Source: Proteiniborus sp. MB09-C3 (GTDB lineage Bacteria > Bacillota > Clostridia > Tissierellales > Proteiniboraceae). From it: DNA of 64,000 nucleotides. Position 1 is the first letter of the stretch. Every line of letters starts with the position of its first letter. Positions 44,478 through 52,950 of the stretch are shown in pieces. The stretch is taken from positions 682,001 to 746,000 of the forward strand of contig NZ_CP127161.1 of the NCBI RefSeq assembly GCF_030263895.1, in the 5' to 3' direction. The notes below the pieces were generated by a model, which was not told the DNA's origin, searched no databases, and saw only the letters and a list, made by a program, of their open reading frames with translations. The position numbers and the translations under genes are program-made.

Positions 44478-45143
44478 ATGAATAACAAGTATGATAAATG
44501 TGTGAATGAATGGAATAATATTTTTTCAAAGGAAATACCTAACGTTCCAACGAAGTCAACCTCTGGAAATGAAACCCTTGATAAAGGAATTAGGTGGATT
44601 TGTAATGGGACAGAGAAAATTCTCGATTTTGGATGTGGCAATGGCACTATGCTATTTTTATGTGCTATAAATGGAACAAAACTTAATATTGGAATTGATT
44701 TATCAGAAAAGGCAATTGAAGTTGCAGAAAAAAGAGCAGAGCAAATGACGCAAGGAGAATTTGATTTTAGTCAAGGCGGAATTGATAAATTAAAGAATAT
44801 AGATGATTCAGAGGTTGATGCAGTGATTTTATCTAATATTATAGATAATTTGTATCCTGATGATGCAGAGGTTCTAATGAATGAAGTGGAGAGGGTTTTA
44901 AAAGAAAATGGTAAAGTTTTAGTTAAAGTGAATCCATACGTAACAACAGAACAAATATCAGAATGGAATATAAAGGTTGTAAAGGATAATTTACTTGATG
45001 ATGGATTGATTTTATGGAATAATACAACAGATGAATGGATAAAGTTCTTTGAAAGAAAATTTGATATAAGACAATACGAAGAAATTTATTATCCCGAATA
45101 TGAACAATATAATAGAATGTTTTGGCTTGTTAAGAGAATATAA
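44478..45143 (+). CDS. class I SAM-dependent methyltransferase
   Basis: The 221-residue protein has a Rossmann methyltransferase fold: motif I ILDFGCGNGTM, an acidic residue in GIDLSEKAI, motif IV VDAVILSNIIDNL, and a late VLKENGKVLVKV. AAAGGGGG lies before the ATG. Its substrate could be a small molecule or protein. It is an isolated gene after the long desert and before decayed small genes, which suggests it came with the accessory region. Confidence 0.88.
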   Translation: MNNKYDKCVNEWNNIFSKEIPNVPTKSTSGNETLDKGIRWICNGTEKILDFGCGNGTMLFLCAINGTKLNIGIDLSEKAIEVAEKRAEQMTQGEFDFSQGGIDKLKNIDDSEVDAVILSNIIDNLYPDDAEVLMNEVERVLKENGKVLVKVNPYVTTEQISEWNIKVVKDNLLDDGLILWNNTTDEWIKFFERKFDIRQYEEIYYPEYEQYNRMFWLVKRI

Positions 45144-45264
45144 TGATGTATTGATTATGGTGTGGAACCATGCTCGATAAATTCTAATTTTTAGGGATGA
45201 TATAACATAACTTTAGATTCAGTTCTGTCGTATTTTATTATGTGCACTAATTGTGGGGGCTATC

Positions 45265-45423
45265 ATGTTTGAATATATTAGATTGAAAAGAATAATGTGC
45301 TACGGGACTTGCCCCGTTTATAGTGTAATAGTACATAACGAGGGCAATGTAATTTATAATGGGGAAATTATTATAAAGCGTAATGGAGGGATAACAAGTG
45401 CAAAAGTATTCTATACATTTTGA
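45265..45423 (+). pseudogene. DUF6438-like fragment, copy 1
   Basis: A 52-codon frame begins MFEYIRLKR and contains the Cys motif CYGTCPVYSV and NVIYNGE, as in the N-terminal half of DUF6438-type proteins. It runs into the start of the next gene and stops. A near-identical N terminus occurs at 46952. About half of the domain is missing, so it is probably a remnant. Confidence 0.55.
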
Positions 45424-45849
45424 GATATCACAAGGACGTAAAACTAAGAATGGAATGCTAGTTCCAACTAATTATAATTTTGGGGACCATTACCATCTTA
45501 TTTTTTAAAAAAATGTACTCATTTTAGAATTGACTGCTGGATTGATGAAGAAACAGCCATTGAAAGAGCAGAAGTTTTTGGAAGAATTCTTGATACAGGT
45601 ATAGATAACATGAAAGTTTTCACTGGAGAAATTACAGAAGAATTTGTAATTGAATTAATACATAATCCTTTTGATGAGGAAGACAAGATAAAATGGTTTA
45701 GCATCTTTTTCATGGATGAGGATAAGTATGTTTTTTCAGCGGAACATTATGGTTGTGAATTTGCCGCTGAATGTTCGACTAAAAAAGAGGTTGAATGCAT
45801 TCATTCAATTATACCAAAAGATTTTCATTTTGATGTGTACGATAGATAA
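45398..45849 (+). pseudogene. unrecognised immunity-like protein, split by a frameshift
   Basis: A GTG start seven bases after GGAGGG opens MQKYSIHFEISQGRKT, NFGDHYHLIF, and then TAA within a T6A7 tract near 45505. Shifting one base back continues as CTHFRIDCWIDEETAIERA, EFVIELIHNPFDEEDKI, and ends HFDVYDR at 45849, about 150 residues in all. The body is acidic and soluble, like many toxin-immunity proteins, but I cannot name the family. The shift lies in a homopolymer run, so mutation or a sequencing error are both possible. Confidence 0.6.
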
Positions 45850-45879
45850 TTTTAAGAGTGATGAAGTAGATAAGATTAA

Positions 45880-46059
45880 TACAATCACCAAAGACTTATA
45901 AATTATCTATTAAAGAATAAAGAAAAATCATGTAAGGATAAGAAGCCTGTTTATATATCTGAACAATACACCGAAAGTCCTAATGCTCAAATTCGTAAAT
46001 TACATAATGATGAAATAGGAAATTACCTTAAAGAGCAAAAGCAGTTTGTAAAGCAATGA
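45880..46059 (+). pseudogene. coding fragment without a start codon
   Basis: An open frame with protein-like composition reads YISEQYTESPNAQIRK and then LHNDEIGNYLKEQKQF before TGA. It has no start codon or ribosome site. It looks like the 3' end of a lost gene and I do not recognise the family. Confidence 0.35.
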
Positions 46060-46137
46060 ATATATAATGTTTATATTTTGCGCAACAGTGGGATTTTGTG
46101 AAGTAAAGGATATTGTATTTTAAGGGGTGTAAGATAA

Positions 46138-46650
46138 ATGGAATTGATAGTACCATGTAAAAAATATTATTCATCTTATATTGATGCTATAAAAGAATTT
46201 TCTGAGTATAAAGTTGATACTTATCAATTTTTAGATGCATCAAAATATGACATCTTTGAAAAAATTGAGAATTTTAAAACAGGCAAAAATTTACCGCTTA
46301 ATTATGTTAAAGCAACATATTTATGGCTAGTAGAAGATGATGAGTTTATCGGAGAAGTATCAATTCGTCATGAATTAACTGACTCTTTGTTATGTTTCGG
46401 TGGTAACATAGGATATGGTATTCGATATTCAAAATGGAATAAAGGATATGGCACAATTATGCTTTCTTTGGCCTTGAAGCATGCAAAAGAAGTTGTTGGC
46501 TTAAACAAGGTTTTAATTACATGTAATGATAATAATTTAGGTTCTGCCCGTGTTATCGAAAAAAATTTTGGATTATTGCAAGACAAAATTATAAATGTGA
46601 TTGATGGTGTTGAGAGAATAACAAGAAGATATTGGATTGAAATTAATTAA
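46138..46650 (+). CDS. GNAT family N-acetyltransferase
   Basis: The 170-residue protein has the GNAT core: a beta strand WLVEDDEFIGEVSIRH, the acetyl-CoA loop YSKWNKGYGTIML, and the late NDNNLGSARVIEKNFG motif. AAGGGGTG lies before the ATG. The substrate is unknown. Family relatives acetylate amino groups on small molecules or proteins. It is the only intact gene in a run of broken ones between 45.2 and 47.1 kb. Confidence 0.9.
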   Translation: MELIVPCKKYYSSYIDAIKEFSEYKVDTYQFLDASKYDIFEKIENFKTGKNLPLNYVKATYLWLVEDDEFIGEVSIRHELTDSLLCFGGNIGYGIRYSKWNKGYGTIMLSLALKHAKEVVGLNKVLITCNDNNLGSARVIEKNFGLLQDKIINVIDGVERITRRYWIEIN

Positions 46651-46747
46651 TATAGAGTAGCAAATGTAAAAAACAAATTTAGGTTGTGAATAATATTCTC
46701 AAAATATGTATTAAGAAAGGTTATATACATTTGCAGGGGGTGATAGT

Positions 46748-46903
46748 TTGGCTAAGCATGATTTTGGAATAATAGATTCTTTTGAAGAAAACAAATGGTC
46801 CAAGGCAAACAGTTGTTATCAATCGCAGGAACTTCAATTGCTTATTGAAAAGTTATCTAATGCAATTAGTGAGGATAAACACTTAATTCACTATGGAATA
46901 TAG
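46748..46903 (+). pseudogene. small 51-residue frame, probable N-terminal fragment
   Basis: TTG, seven bases after AGGGGG, opens a frame starting MAKHDFGIIDSFEENKW, an N terminus that I associate with longer hypothetical proteins of Clostridia. It diverges and stops after 51 codons. It may be a small real protein or a truncated one. Confidence 0.4.
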
Positions 46904-46951
46904 TGTTTTGTAAATAAGTATATGAATATGAAGGCTAATAGGGGGATTATC

Positions 46952-47125
46952 ATGTTCGAATACATAAAATTGCAAAGAACAGTGTGCTATGGAACTTGCC
47001 CTGTTTATAGTGTAATAGTAGATAATGAGGGTAATGTAAGTTATCATGGAGAAATGTTTGTATATAAGAGCGGGGAGCATCATTGGAAGGTATCAAAGAA
47101 AAAGGTAGAAGGGGTAAGTTATTAG
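46952..47125 (+). pseudogene. DUF6438-like fragment, copy 2
   Basis: ATG after GGGGG opens 57 codons with MFEYIKLQRTVCYGTCPVYS and NVSYHGEMFVYKSGEHHW. The first 35 residues match copy 1 at 45265, then the two diverge. The rest of the domain is absent and a terminator follows soon after the stop. The pair shows that this small-gene segment grew by duplication and then decayed. Confidence 0.55.
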
Positions 47126-47137
47126 GATTTTTTAGAA

Positions 47138-47176
47138 TGCTTTGGAGGATTAGCGGCCTTCCAAGGCATTTTTTCT
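47138..47176 (+). terminator. terminator after the DUF6438-like copy 2
   Basis: The stem TGCTTTGGAGG / CCTTCCAAGGCA is followed by TTTTTTC. Confidence 0.85.
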
Positions 47177-47311
47177 TATTGATTGCACTAATTTTAAAAT
47201 GGGCAACATTACCTGTAGGGCTAAAAAAATGCGTATAGGAAGGCTAGACGGAGGAATAAGGCATAAGGGGCTAAGGTACAAATTGAAACCTTAACCCTTG
47301 TTGTACCATTA

Positions 47312-47725
47312 TTAGGAGTCACTAAAATCCGAATCATTACCTATCTCCAGTTTCAACCTTTTTATGTAACCATAAAGCATTTTGATAATCTCGGTTGTTT
47401 TATTATCCAGAATCTCATATTGTTCTTTTGAAATATAATTATTCTGCAAAGAAGTAAGAAGATGATTTCTTACTTCTCCTGCACTGCCAAGGGCAGCATT
47501 TGCATGGACCTTTTCTTTTTTAATAAATAACTGAGTATTTCCTTCTGCAAGATTTGCCCCTATACTCCTAACAGCCCGTACTAACTGGTCTGTAAGCCTA
47601 TATTGCTCACAACTTGGAAATCCTTTAACCAATTCCCTTATATCCTGCTCAAGAACATTCGCCTTCTGCCATACTTTCAGGCTTTTAAAATCTTTTATAT
47701 ACAAATTTTCACTCATAGAATTCAT
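47312..47725 (-). CDS. four-helix-bundle protein (23S rRNA-IVS type)
   Basis: The 137-residue protein has the family signature: FKSLKVWQKANVLEQDI near the start, LTDQLVRAVRSIGANLAEG in the middle, and late helices with EARN-like content. Family members occur in 23S rRNA intervening sequences and as Avd accessory proteins of diversity-generating retroelements, but also as free genes. No rRNA, reverse transcriptase or variable repeat is seen here, so its role is unknown. Confidence 0.85.
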   Translation of the reverse strand: MNSMSENLYIKDFKSLKVWQKANVLEQDIRELVKGFPSCEQYRLTDQLVRAVRSIGANLAEGNTQLFIKKEKVHANAALGSAGEVRNHLLTSLQNNYISKEQYEILDNKTTEIIKMLYGYIKRLKLEIGNDSDFSDS

Positions 47726-48039
47726 CTTTTCAAATTGATTTTTAACATTATACGGAAGGGCAGGGATAAGTCAAATTTTAATGCTAGAATTTATGTAAAG
47801 AAATCACTAAGAAGGTATAAGGGTTAAGGCGTTGTAGTAAAAGTTAATATAGTGCATATACTTGTTCCTTAACCCAATAAACCTTCTCCCTAATATACCA
47901 TAAACTAGTTTTTGTCGCTTAAAAACTTCTACGAATGCCGTAAATTAAAGGGCTTGAAGAGATTTACTAAATACATAATATATAAAAGGGATTTAGGTAA
48001 AAGGAAATAAGGAAAAAGTTAAAAAAGTAGAAATTAGAT
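47726..48039. other. intergenic stretch upstream of the partition pair
   Basis: No gene is seen. Several TAAGG/CCTTAACC-like strings occur (for example near 47818 and 47873). No iterons typical of a plasmid origin are visible. Confidence 0.35.
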
Positions 48040-48173
48040 TTGACTTTGTGGAGAATGATTTATTATAAAATATATGTTTACGTTTATGAAGGCATTTTAC
48101 AATGTTAATGAAATAACCTCCGTATTATTTTATTTTGTATGCTTACCTAGTTTGCTGGGTAAGCAATTTTTTT
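48040..48173 (+). ncRNA. possible small RNA (orphan promoter and terminator)
   Basis: TTGACT (48040) and TATAAA (48064) are 18 bases apart. About 70 bases later comes a strong hairpin, TGCTTACC / GGGTAAGCA, and a run of seven T (48139-48173). No rightward gene lies between, so a transcript of about 100 bases is implied. It sits just before the ParM-like gene, where a centromere or a regulator RNA would be expected. Confidence 0.4.
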
Positions 48174-48258
48174 GCAGAAATACTTGAAATTATAAAAAAT
48201 CATCGACTATAAAGAACTACGAGGAACTTAAATTTTATTTATGAATGGAGGAGTTGTT

Positions 48259-49173
48259 ATGAGTAGCAACATTATGTTAATAGGATTAGATAACGGCAAT
48301 AAATGCACAAAAAACCATGTAGGGTTTGTATGTGAGTCAGGATTTACAAAATCTGATGTTGAGCCGATTACAAAGAGCAATTTATTGGTTTACAAAGGTG
48401 ATTTCTATACTATAGGGAGCAGTAGGCTAAGTGTTCAAACTGATAAAACTATAAATGATAATACTTTTATTCTATCCCTACCTGCAATTGCGGATGAAAT
48501 TTATAAACAAGGAATCCAAGGTGAAATAAAGGGGTTTTTAGGTGTGGGCCTTCCTATCGTTCATTACGGTAAAATGAAACATAAATTCAGAGAATACTTT
48601 ATAAGAGACAACATCAAGTTTAGTTTTAATGGAAGCGATTATGCGATTAATATTGTTGATTGTAGGGTATATCCCCAAGGTTATGCAGCCTTTATTAATA
48701 TCTACAAAGACTATAAAAATGTATCAGCAGCAAACGTTATTGATATTGGTGGATATACTACAGATTTTTTCATAGTAGAAAACGGGATAATTAATACTGC
48801 ATCCTGCTATTCGCTACCTAACGGTGTAATTACATTGTTTGGAAGTATACAGCAGGAATTATTAAAGATGAATATAAACCTAACAGAAAAGCAGATACAG
48901 GATATTATCTTAGGAAGAGAACCAGTTTTATTCGATGCAGATATCGGCAAAATGATAGAAATGAAAGCAGAGGAATATGTAGAGAACTTATTAACAAAGA
49001 TTTTGGAGTACGGTTTTGAATTCAGGAACCCAACAATAATCGTTGGTGGTGGGGGTATGATGTTGAGGAAATATATAGAGTCATCGGACAAGATAAAATA
49101 TATAGAAAACCTTGACCAGTTTGCTAATGCAAAGGGCTATAAAATCCTATTAGAGCAAGAATTAAGAAGGTGA
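48259..49173 (+). CDS. ParM/StbA-like actin-fold partition protein
   Basis: The protein of about 304 residues has actin ATPase motifs: phosphate-1 LIGLDNGN near the start, phosphate-2 VIDIGGYTTDFFI, and the adenosine motif IIVGGGGMML. ATG at 48259 lies eight bases after ATGGAGGA, better than 48241. ParM-type proteins form filaments that segregate plasmids or elements. A small RHH-like gene follows immediately, as in parMR operons. No replication gene is visible, so it may belong to an integrated element. Confidence 0.85.
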   Translation: MSSNIMLIGLDNGNKCTKNHVGFVCESGFTKSDVEPITKSNLLVYKGDFYTIGSSRLSVQTDKTINDNTFILSLPAIADEIYKQGIQGEIKGFLGVGLPIVHYGKMKHKFREYFIRDNIKFSFNGSDYAINIVDCRVYPQGYAAFINIYKDYKNVSAANVIDIGGYTTDFFIVENGIINTASCYSLPNGVITLFGSIQQELLKMNINLTEKQIQDIILGREPVLFDADIGKMIEMKAEEYVENLLTKILEYGFEFRNPTIIVGGGGMMLRKYIESSDKIKYIENLDQFANAKGYKILLEQELRR

Positions 49174-49178
49174 TTTTA

Positions 49179-49460
49179 ATGGCAACAAAACGAATAAACC
49201 TTTCATTCTCTATGGATAGAGAGGAAGATGCTAAGGTATATAACATACTCTCTACACAGAGATATAAAACGGATTATGTAATAAAGGCAGTATTAAGTTA
49301 TATAGGGGAAAGGGATAAGGATTTTGATAGGGAAACAGTAAAAGAGGTTGTAAAAGAAGCCCTGCGTGAATATGGTATAGACAGCAAGGATTTAAACAAA
49401 ATAGAAAACAATCAAGAAAAACTTCCAGGAGAGATTTTCGATATGTTTAATACCTTGTAA
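49179..49460 (+). CDS. small RHH-like DNA-binding partner of the ParM-like protein
   Basis: The 93-residue protein opens with KRINLSFSMDREEDAKVYNILS, the beta-strand and helix pattern of ribbon-helix-helix proteins, and ends with a charged helix. The frame opens at 49170, overlapping the previous gene. ATG at 49179 after AAGGTGA is the likelier start. By position it is the ParR-like adaptor that would bind the centromere and the filament. This role is inferred from context. Confidence 0.75.
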   Translation: MATKRINLSFSMDREEDAKVYNILSTQRYKTDYVIKAVLSYIGERDKDFDRETVKEVVKEALREYGIDSKDLNKIENNQEKLPGEIFDMFNTL

Positions 49461-49506
49461 GAGAAGAATTTTAAAATAGACTTGATATTTAAGATGTTTA
49501 CTATGG

Positions 49507-49536
49507 AACGGCAGATTATTAAACTGCCGTTTTTCT
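49507..49536 (+). terminator. terminator of the partition operon
   Basis: The perfect 8-bp stem AACGGCAG / CTGCCGTT is followed by TTTCTATTTTT. Confidence 0.9.
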
Positions 49537-49643
49537 ATTTTTAAAAAGAGAACTATTACAAGCAAGGTTAAAATTGGTAACTTTAAAAGTCAGATATGTT
49601 ATAATTATTTTAATATTAATTATTGAAAATAGGAGAGATAAAT

Positions 49644-50462
49644 ATGTTGAAAAAACTTTTTAGCATGTTTAGCAAAAAGAAAAAGAGAAATTTTCCAGAA
49701 AAGAATCAAAGTGAATTTTCCGAAGAAGTTGGTGCAATATCAATACAGAAAGTTGGCTCGACTCCAGACAAAATAGGTGATGAAGCCTTTATTATTGATT
49801 TTATAAGTATTAGAGAAAGCGGCGAAACCATTAAAAAAGCGGAAGTTATGTTTCCTGCTAACAACCAATACATAACAATAAATGGAGAAAAGACATACTT
49901 TGATGCATACTATGTTCGGGATGAAGGCATGAGCAGTGATAATCTCTATTATAGAATAGCAACACCAGATTTCAAGTTTTGGATTCTGCCTAAAGACTAT
50001 AAAAAGTTTATGTCTATAGCAAATTATCGGCATGATATGCTTATCGAAAATAGAAGGAAGCGTGATGAATTTATTAAGGCAGATATTAATAATTCTTTTG
50101 AATACGACCCAATAGATGAAGACATATACAACTGCTTTATTGCAAATAAAACTGGAATGTGTGATGCTATAGGTACATGGGAACAATTTAGGAAAGTTGA
50201 AGAACAAATGGCAAAGATATGTGAAGAAAACAACGGGAAATATTTCAAGTCACAGGCTAAGACTGCTAAATTTGCTATTATATTTGATTATTCAAGAAGG
50301 ACCTATTCCAATATTACTAGTCTAAGGGAAAAGGGATATAAAGTAACAACATTTGAAGCAACACTTGAGTCTTTTGGACTTTCAGATATGTGGAATATAA
50401 AAAGTATCAAAAAGATGGAAAATGAACATAAGAAATTTATGAATGAAAGGTATGGAGATTAA
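49644..50462 (+). CDS. hypothetical protein, 272 aa
   Basis: ATG at 49644 after AGGAGAG gives a protein with a very basic N terminus (KKLFSMFSKKKKRNF) and no signal or membrane span. A mixed alpha/beta body follows with NYRHDMLIENRRKRDEFIKAD and a late FDYSRRTYSNITSLREKGY. I recognise no family. It lies alone between terminators, right after the partition operon, and may be element cargo. Confidence 0.7.
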   Translation: MLKKLFSMFSKKKKRNFPEKNQSEFSEEVGAISIQKVGSTPDKIGDEAFIIDFISIRESGETIKKAEVMFPANNQYITINGEKTYFDAYYVRDEGMSSDNLYYRIATPDFKFWILPKDYKKFMSIANYRHDMLIENRRKRDEFIKADINNSFEYDPIDEDIYNCFIANKTGMCDAIGTWEQFRKVEEQMAKICEENNGKYFKSQAKTAKFAIIFDYSRRTYSNITSLREKGYKVTTFEATLESFGLSDMWNIKSIKKMENEHKKFMNERYGD

Positions 50463-50578
50463 AGTACTTTTAAGAACTGGAATAAAAAGTATGGAACTAT
50501 GAAGAACTAAGGTTTACAAATAATACGGTACATGATATCTTTAAATACAGGTATTTTAGTAAGTAGTTAATAAGCGGG

Positions 50579-50632
50579 CAAAATAGAGGAGATTATTGCT
50601 CTGTAGCAATTTATTTTCTCTGTTTTGTTTTT
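50579..50632 (+). terminator. terminator after the 272-aa hypothetical gene
   Basis: A long imperfect stem with core ATTGCT/AGCAAT and outer AGAG/CTCT is followed by GTTTTGTTTTTAT. Confidence 0.65.
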
Positions 50633-51014
50633 ATATTAAAATATTTTGCATTTTAAGGGGCGAAACTCGATTTTAGAAACGTTACTCTTATATAGAGAAG
50701 TAATAAGAATGAATTATTAGAAATGCATCTTTTTGCGTCAGAAACGGAGCAATTTGATAGGTTTTATGCATTTTTATTAAGGAACAAGGGCTAGAAATGG
50801 TTTTAAGGGGAAAGAAGAAAAAAGGTGATTCTAAAACATAATTAGAATGGTGAAGAAGGGTTATGGGTTAAAGGGAGATAGGGAATTTAGAATGAGGAAA
50901 TACATAATATGGCAGTAGTTACTGAAGGTATTAAAATTTCTTACCCATTATCTTATTAAAAATCTATATAAGAAAGGCTTCCCAGTTTTGTTACTGGAAA
51001 GCCTTGAAAGATAA
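50633..51014. other. intergenic stretch with a convergent hairpin
   Basis: No gene is seen. A stem AAGGCTTcCCAGT / ACTGGaAAGCCTT lies at about 50973-51005, just beyond the end of the leftward gene at 51015, and could terminate it. Purine-rich GGGTTAAAGGG strings occur near 50867. Confidence 0.45.
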
Positions 51015-51302
51015 TTATTCAGATAAGTACTTATCCAAGGAATCAATCATTTGAATTATACTTGGATATTTTTCTTCAAACTGTTGTGGTTCTAGTTCTG
51101 ACATTTTTTCAGAGAGTTTATTTAATAATTGCTTCAATTCACATAGTAAATCTTTTTCACTATCAAAGTTGTATTCGTAAACGGTTACTAGAATATCAAA
51201 GTAATAGTCCAGATTCTGGTATTGAATAGAGTCTTTACCCAACACTTTCTCGGCATTACTTAATAGGGTTTTAATTTCTGATTCAAGATGCTTATTTTTC
51301 AT
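51015..51302 (-). CDS. hypothetical helical protein, 95 aa
   Basis: The protein is acidic and largely helical (ESEIKTLLSNAEKVLG, LLCELKQLLNKLSEKMSELE, IIQMIDSLDKYLSE). The ATG has GGAAAGGAG upstream. No family is recognised. It is preceded, reading leftward, by two further leftward frames that may be remnants, and followed by a hairpin. Confidence 0.65.
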   Translation of the reverse strand: MKNKHLESEIKTLLSNAEKVLGKDSIQYQNLDYYFDILVTVYEYNFDSEKDLLCELKQLLNKLSEKMSELEPQQFEEKYPSIIQMIDSLDKYLSE

Positions 51303-51385
51303 AAAACATCATCTCCTTTCCAAGTTTGAGGCATTATAGGAAAGGATAAATATAAAAGTCAACTATTTTTATTATAAATTAAGTT

Positions 51386-51559
51386 TTAAAAGGGCATATC
51401 TTCAGGTTCAATGAGAATAGGATTTGGATTTTCATCTACTAAAGTGGATGGTGTGTATTTTTCAGGGTAGAGATATTCATCAAGTTCAAATGGAATACCA
51501 TTTATAATCTTACCCACTATGTCAATAATATCTTCTATTGTTGACTTTTCATCGATTTC
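51386..51559 (-). pseudogene. C-terminal coding remnant
   Basis: A leftward frame without a start codon reads EIDEKSTIEDIIDIVGKI, then FELDEYLYPEKYTPS, and ends EPEDMPF. A stop codon directly precedes it. The composition is protein-like and acidic. It is probably the 3' end of a gene whose front has been lost, perhaps the neighbour at 51576. Confidence 0.4.
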
Positions 51560-51575
51560 CTAAATTGTATCCATA

Positions 51576-51962
51576 TCAAACTTTATCAAACTTTTGCTTT
51601 AACCAATACAATTGTGCATCTGAAATATTCATAAAGTAGTATTCAGGATTTTGGGAAGAATCTGTTTCACATGATACTACTTCATTACGAAGAGGGGTAA
51701 AAGGCTCTATATTTTCTAGTTCAGTTTTGCTACTACTTGTATTGTCCTTAGAATTTTTCATTTCAGGTTCAGTGATAGATGCAATATCTTTTACCTGATT
51801 TAGTTCTTTTACATCTAAATCAGCGTTCTGGCCTAATTTTTTAAGGAGTTTAACCTTTACAATTTCATCTCCTATATCCCTGGGGTCTATAGAATATACT
51901 CCAGCATTAGTATAGAACAATTCGATAATTACTTCATTACATAAATAAGTATTAGAATGCAA
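51576..51962 (-). CDS. hypothetical protein, possibly truncated
   Basis: The 128-codon frame begins with TTG and has no clear ribosome site. Its front (CNEVIIELFYTNAGVYSIDPRDIGDEIVKVKLLKKL) looks structured. The middle is low-complexity (NSKDNTSSSKTELE), and the end reads DAQLYWLKQKFDKV. I recognise no family. Because of the weak start and the adjacent remnant it may be a damaged gene. Confidence 0.4.
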   Translation of the reverse strand: MHSNTYLCNEVIIELFYTNAGVYSIDPRDIGDEIVKVKLLKKLGQNADLDVKELNQVKDIASITEPEMKNSKDNTSSSKTELENIEPFTPLRNEVVSCETDSSQNPEYYFMNISDAQLYWLKQKFDKV

Positions 51963-52073
51963 AGATACTTAAAATAATTTAAAGGCCTAATTAAGAATAA
52001 AAAATAAATTCTTGAAAAGCCTCATATTCAACCCTTAATATGCCTTCAAAATAGGTAAGGAGGCATATAAGGC

Positions 52074-52364
52074 ATGGATAATATAAAGGTGCTTAAAGTT
52101 GCGGGAGACAGCAATATCAATGCTGTTGTAGATGCAGCATTAGAAGAGATAAAGCAAAACTTGGCTGTAAATATCGATTGTATCGGCATGAAGGCCGGCT
52201 ATCAGACGGTAAAAGTTTTAATTTCGTTTACGGAAAGGTTAGTTAAGATGGGCTACAAATTTTATATAAGACCTTTTTATGTAAAGGTGGACACAGTAAC
52301 CCATGAAAATGATGCTGTCGCTAAGACAGCCATACGCTGGACTATAATTGCAAAAAAGAAATAG
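52074..52364 (+). CDS. SpoVS-like stage V sporulation protein family member
   Basis: The 96-residue protein has the SpoVS pattern: IKVLKVAGDSNINAVVDAAL, then CIGMKAGYQTVKVLISF, FYIRPFYVKVDTV, and an end KTAIRWTIIAKKK. SpoVS acts in spore assembly and cortex formation in B. subtilis. This member is divergent and lies among accessory genes, so it may have another role, for example nucleic-acid binding by its Alba-like fold. GTAAGGAGGC precedes the ATG. Confidence 0.7.
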   Translation: MDNIKVLKVAGDSNINAVVDAALEEIKQNLAVNIDCIGMKAGYQTVKVLISFTERLVKMGYKFYIRPFYVKVDTVTHENDAVAKTAIRWTIIAKKK

Positions 52365-52421
52365 TATAGTTCTTGTAGTTACAATTAAGATGTGGTAACG
52401 TAAAGGCATATTGACGAAAGG

Positions 52422-52472
52422 GGCACACCTTTCTTATACTGCATCTAGAAGTATAAGGGGGTGTGCTTTTTT
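52422..52472 (+). terminator. terminator after the SpoVS-like gene
   Basis: A long stem (GGCACACC...TTATACT against AGTATAA...GGTGTGC) with a short loop is followed by six T. Confidence 0.88.
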
Positions 52473-52596
52473 GTTATAAATTTGGGGTAGAAGATAAAAA
52501 TAAAGGCACAAATAAATATCTGCTAATGGCATAGGGGTAGGTGGATGAAAGAATCAGTGTTAGATTCATAAGAATAGGTGTATATTGAAACAAAAC

Positions 52597-52842
52597 TTAT
52601 TTATCTTGACCTAAGAGCCAACTGACGCTTACATTTAATACTTGAGATAAGGCTACCAGTTCAATATCGGTTATAATCCTTTTCTTCTGTTCGAGTTTTG
52701 AAATACTTGCTCTATCCACATAAACTGCTAATGTCTCAAGTTTTACTGATAGTTCCTGCTGCGTCATATTATTTTTTAACCTTGCAATTTTAACTCTAGA
52801 GCCTGCAATATTGCGTTCTTCGGAATCTAATATTAATTTCAT
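52597..52842 (-). CDS. XRE family transcriptional regulator
   Basis: The protein of about 81 residues is little more than a lambda-Cro-type helix-turn-helix: SRVKIARLKNNMTQQELSVKL, then DRASISKLEQKKRIITDIELVALSQVL. ATG ending at 52842 has AAAGGTGG eight bases upstream, better than GTG at 52854. It is divergent from a GGDEF gene, and two matching GTTC-N7-GAAC palindromes lie between, so it probably represses itself and the divergent gene. Confidence 0.9.
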   Translation of the reverse strand: MKLILDSEERNIAGSRVKIARLKNNMTQQELSVKLETLAVYVDRASISKLEQKKRIITDIELVALSQVLNVSVSWLLGQDK

Positions 52843-52859
52843 CAAACATACCACCTTTT

Positions 52860-52874
52860 GTTCTTTATTGGAAC
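52860..52874. promoter_or_regulatory. XRE operator 1
   Basis: The palindrome GTTCTTTATTGGAAC (GTTC-N7-GAAC) lies 17 bases before the XRE start codon. Its complement differs from operator 2 by one base. Confidence 0.75.
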
Positions 52875-52907
52875 ACTTGTATTTTATCCGAAGTTGTGCA
52901 ATAATAT

Positions 52908-52922
52908 GTTCTAATAAAGAAC
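52908..52922. promoter_or_regulatory. XRE operator 2
   Basis: GTTCTAATAAAGAAC is the second GTTC-N7-GAAC site, 48 bases from the first centre to centre and 28 bases before the GGDEF gene. The pair suggests cooperative binding on both divergent promoters. Confidence 0.75.
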
Positions 52923-52950
52923 AAACTTATAAATTTGGGGGCTAATTGTA

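Noticed and set aside
45398-45849. Programmed -1 frameshifting at T6A7
   Set aside because: The codon phase does not fit a good X-XXY-YYZ slippery site, no downstream stimulator hairpin is obvious, and the neighbourhood is full of decayed genes.
47312-47725. Diversity-generating retroelement with an Avd protein
   Set aside because: Only the four-helix-bundle protein is present, with no reverse transcriptase, template repeat or variable repeat in the window.
48259-49460. An integrated plasmid with its origin
   Set aside because: A partition pair is present, but no replication initiator, iterons, relaxase or integrase can be seen within the window.
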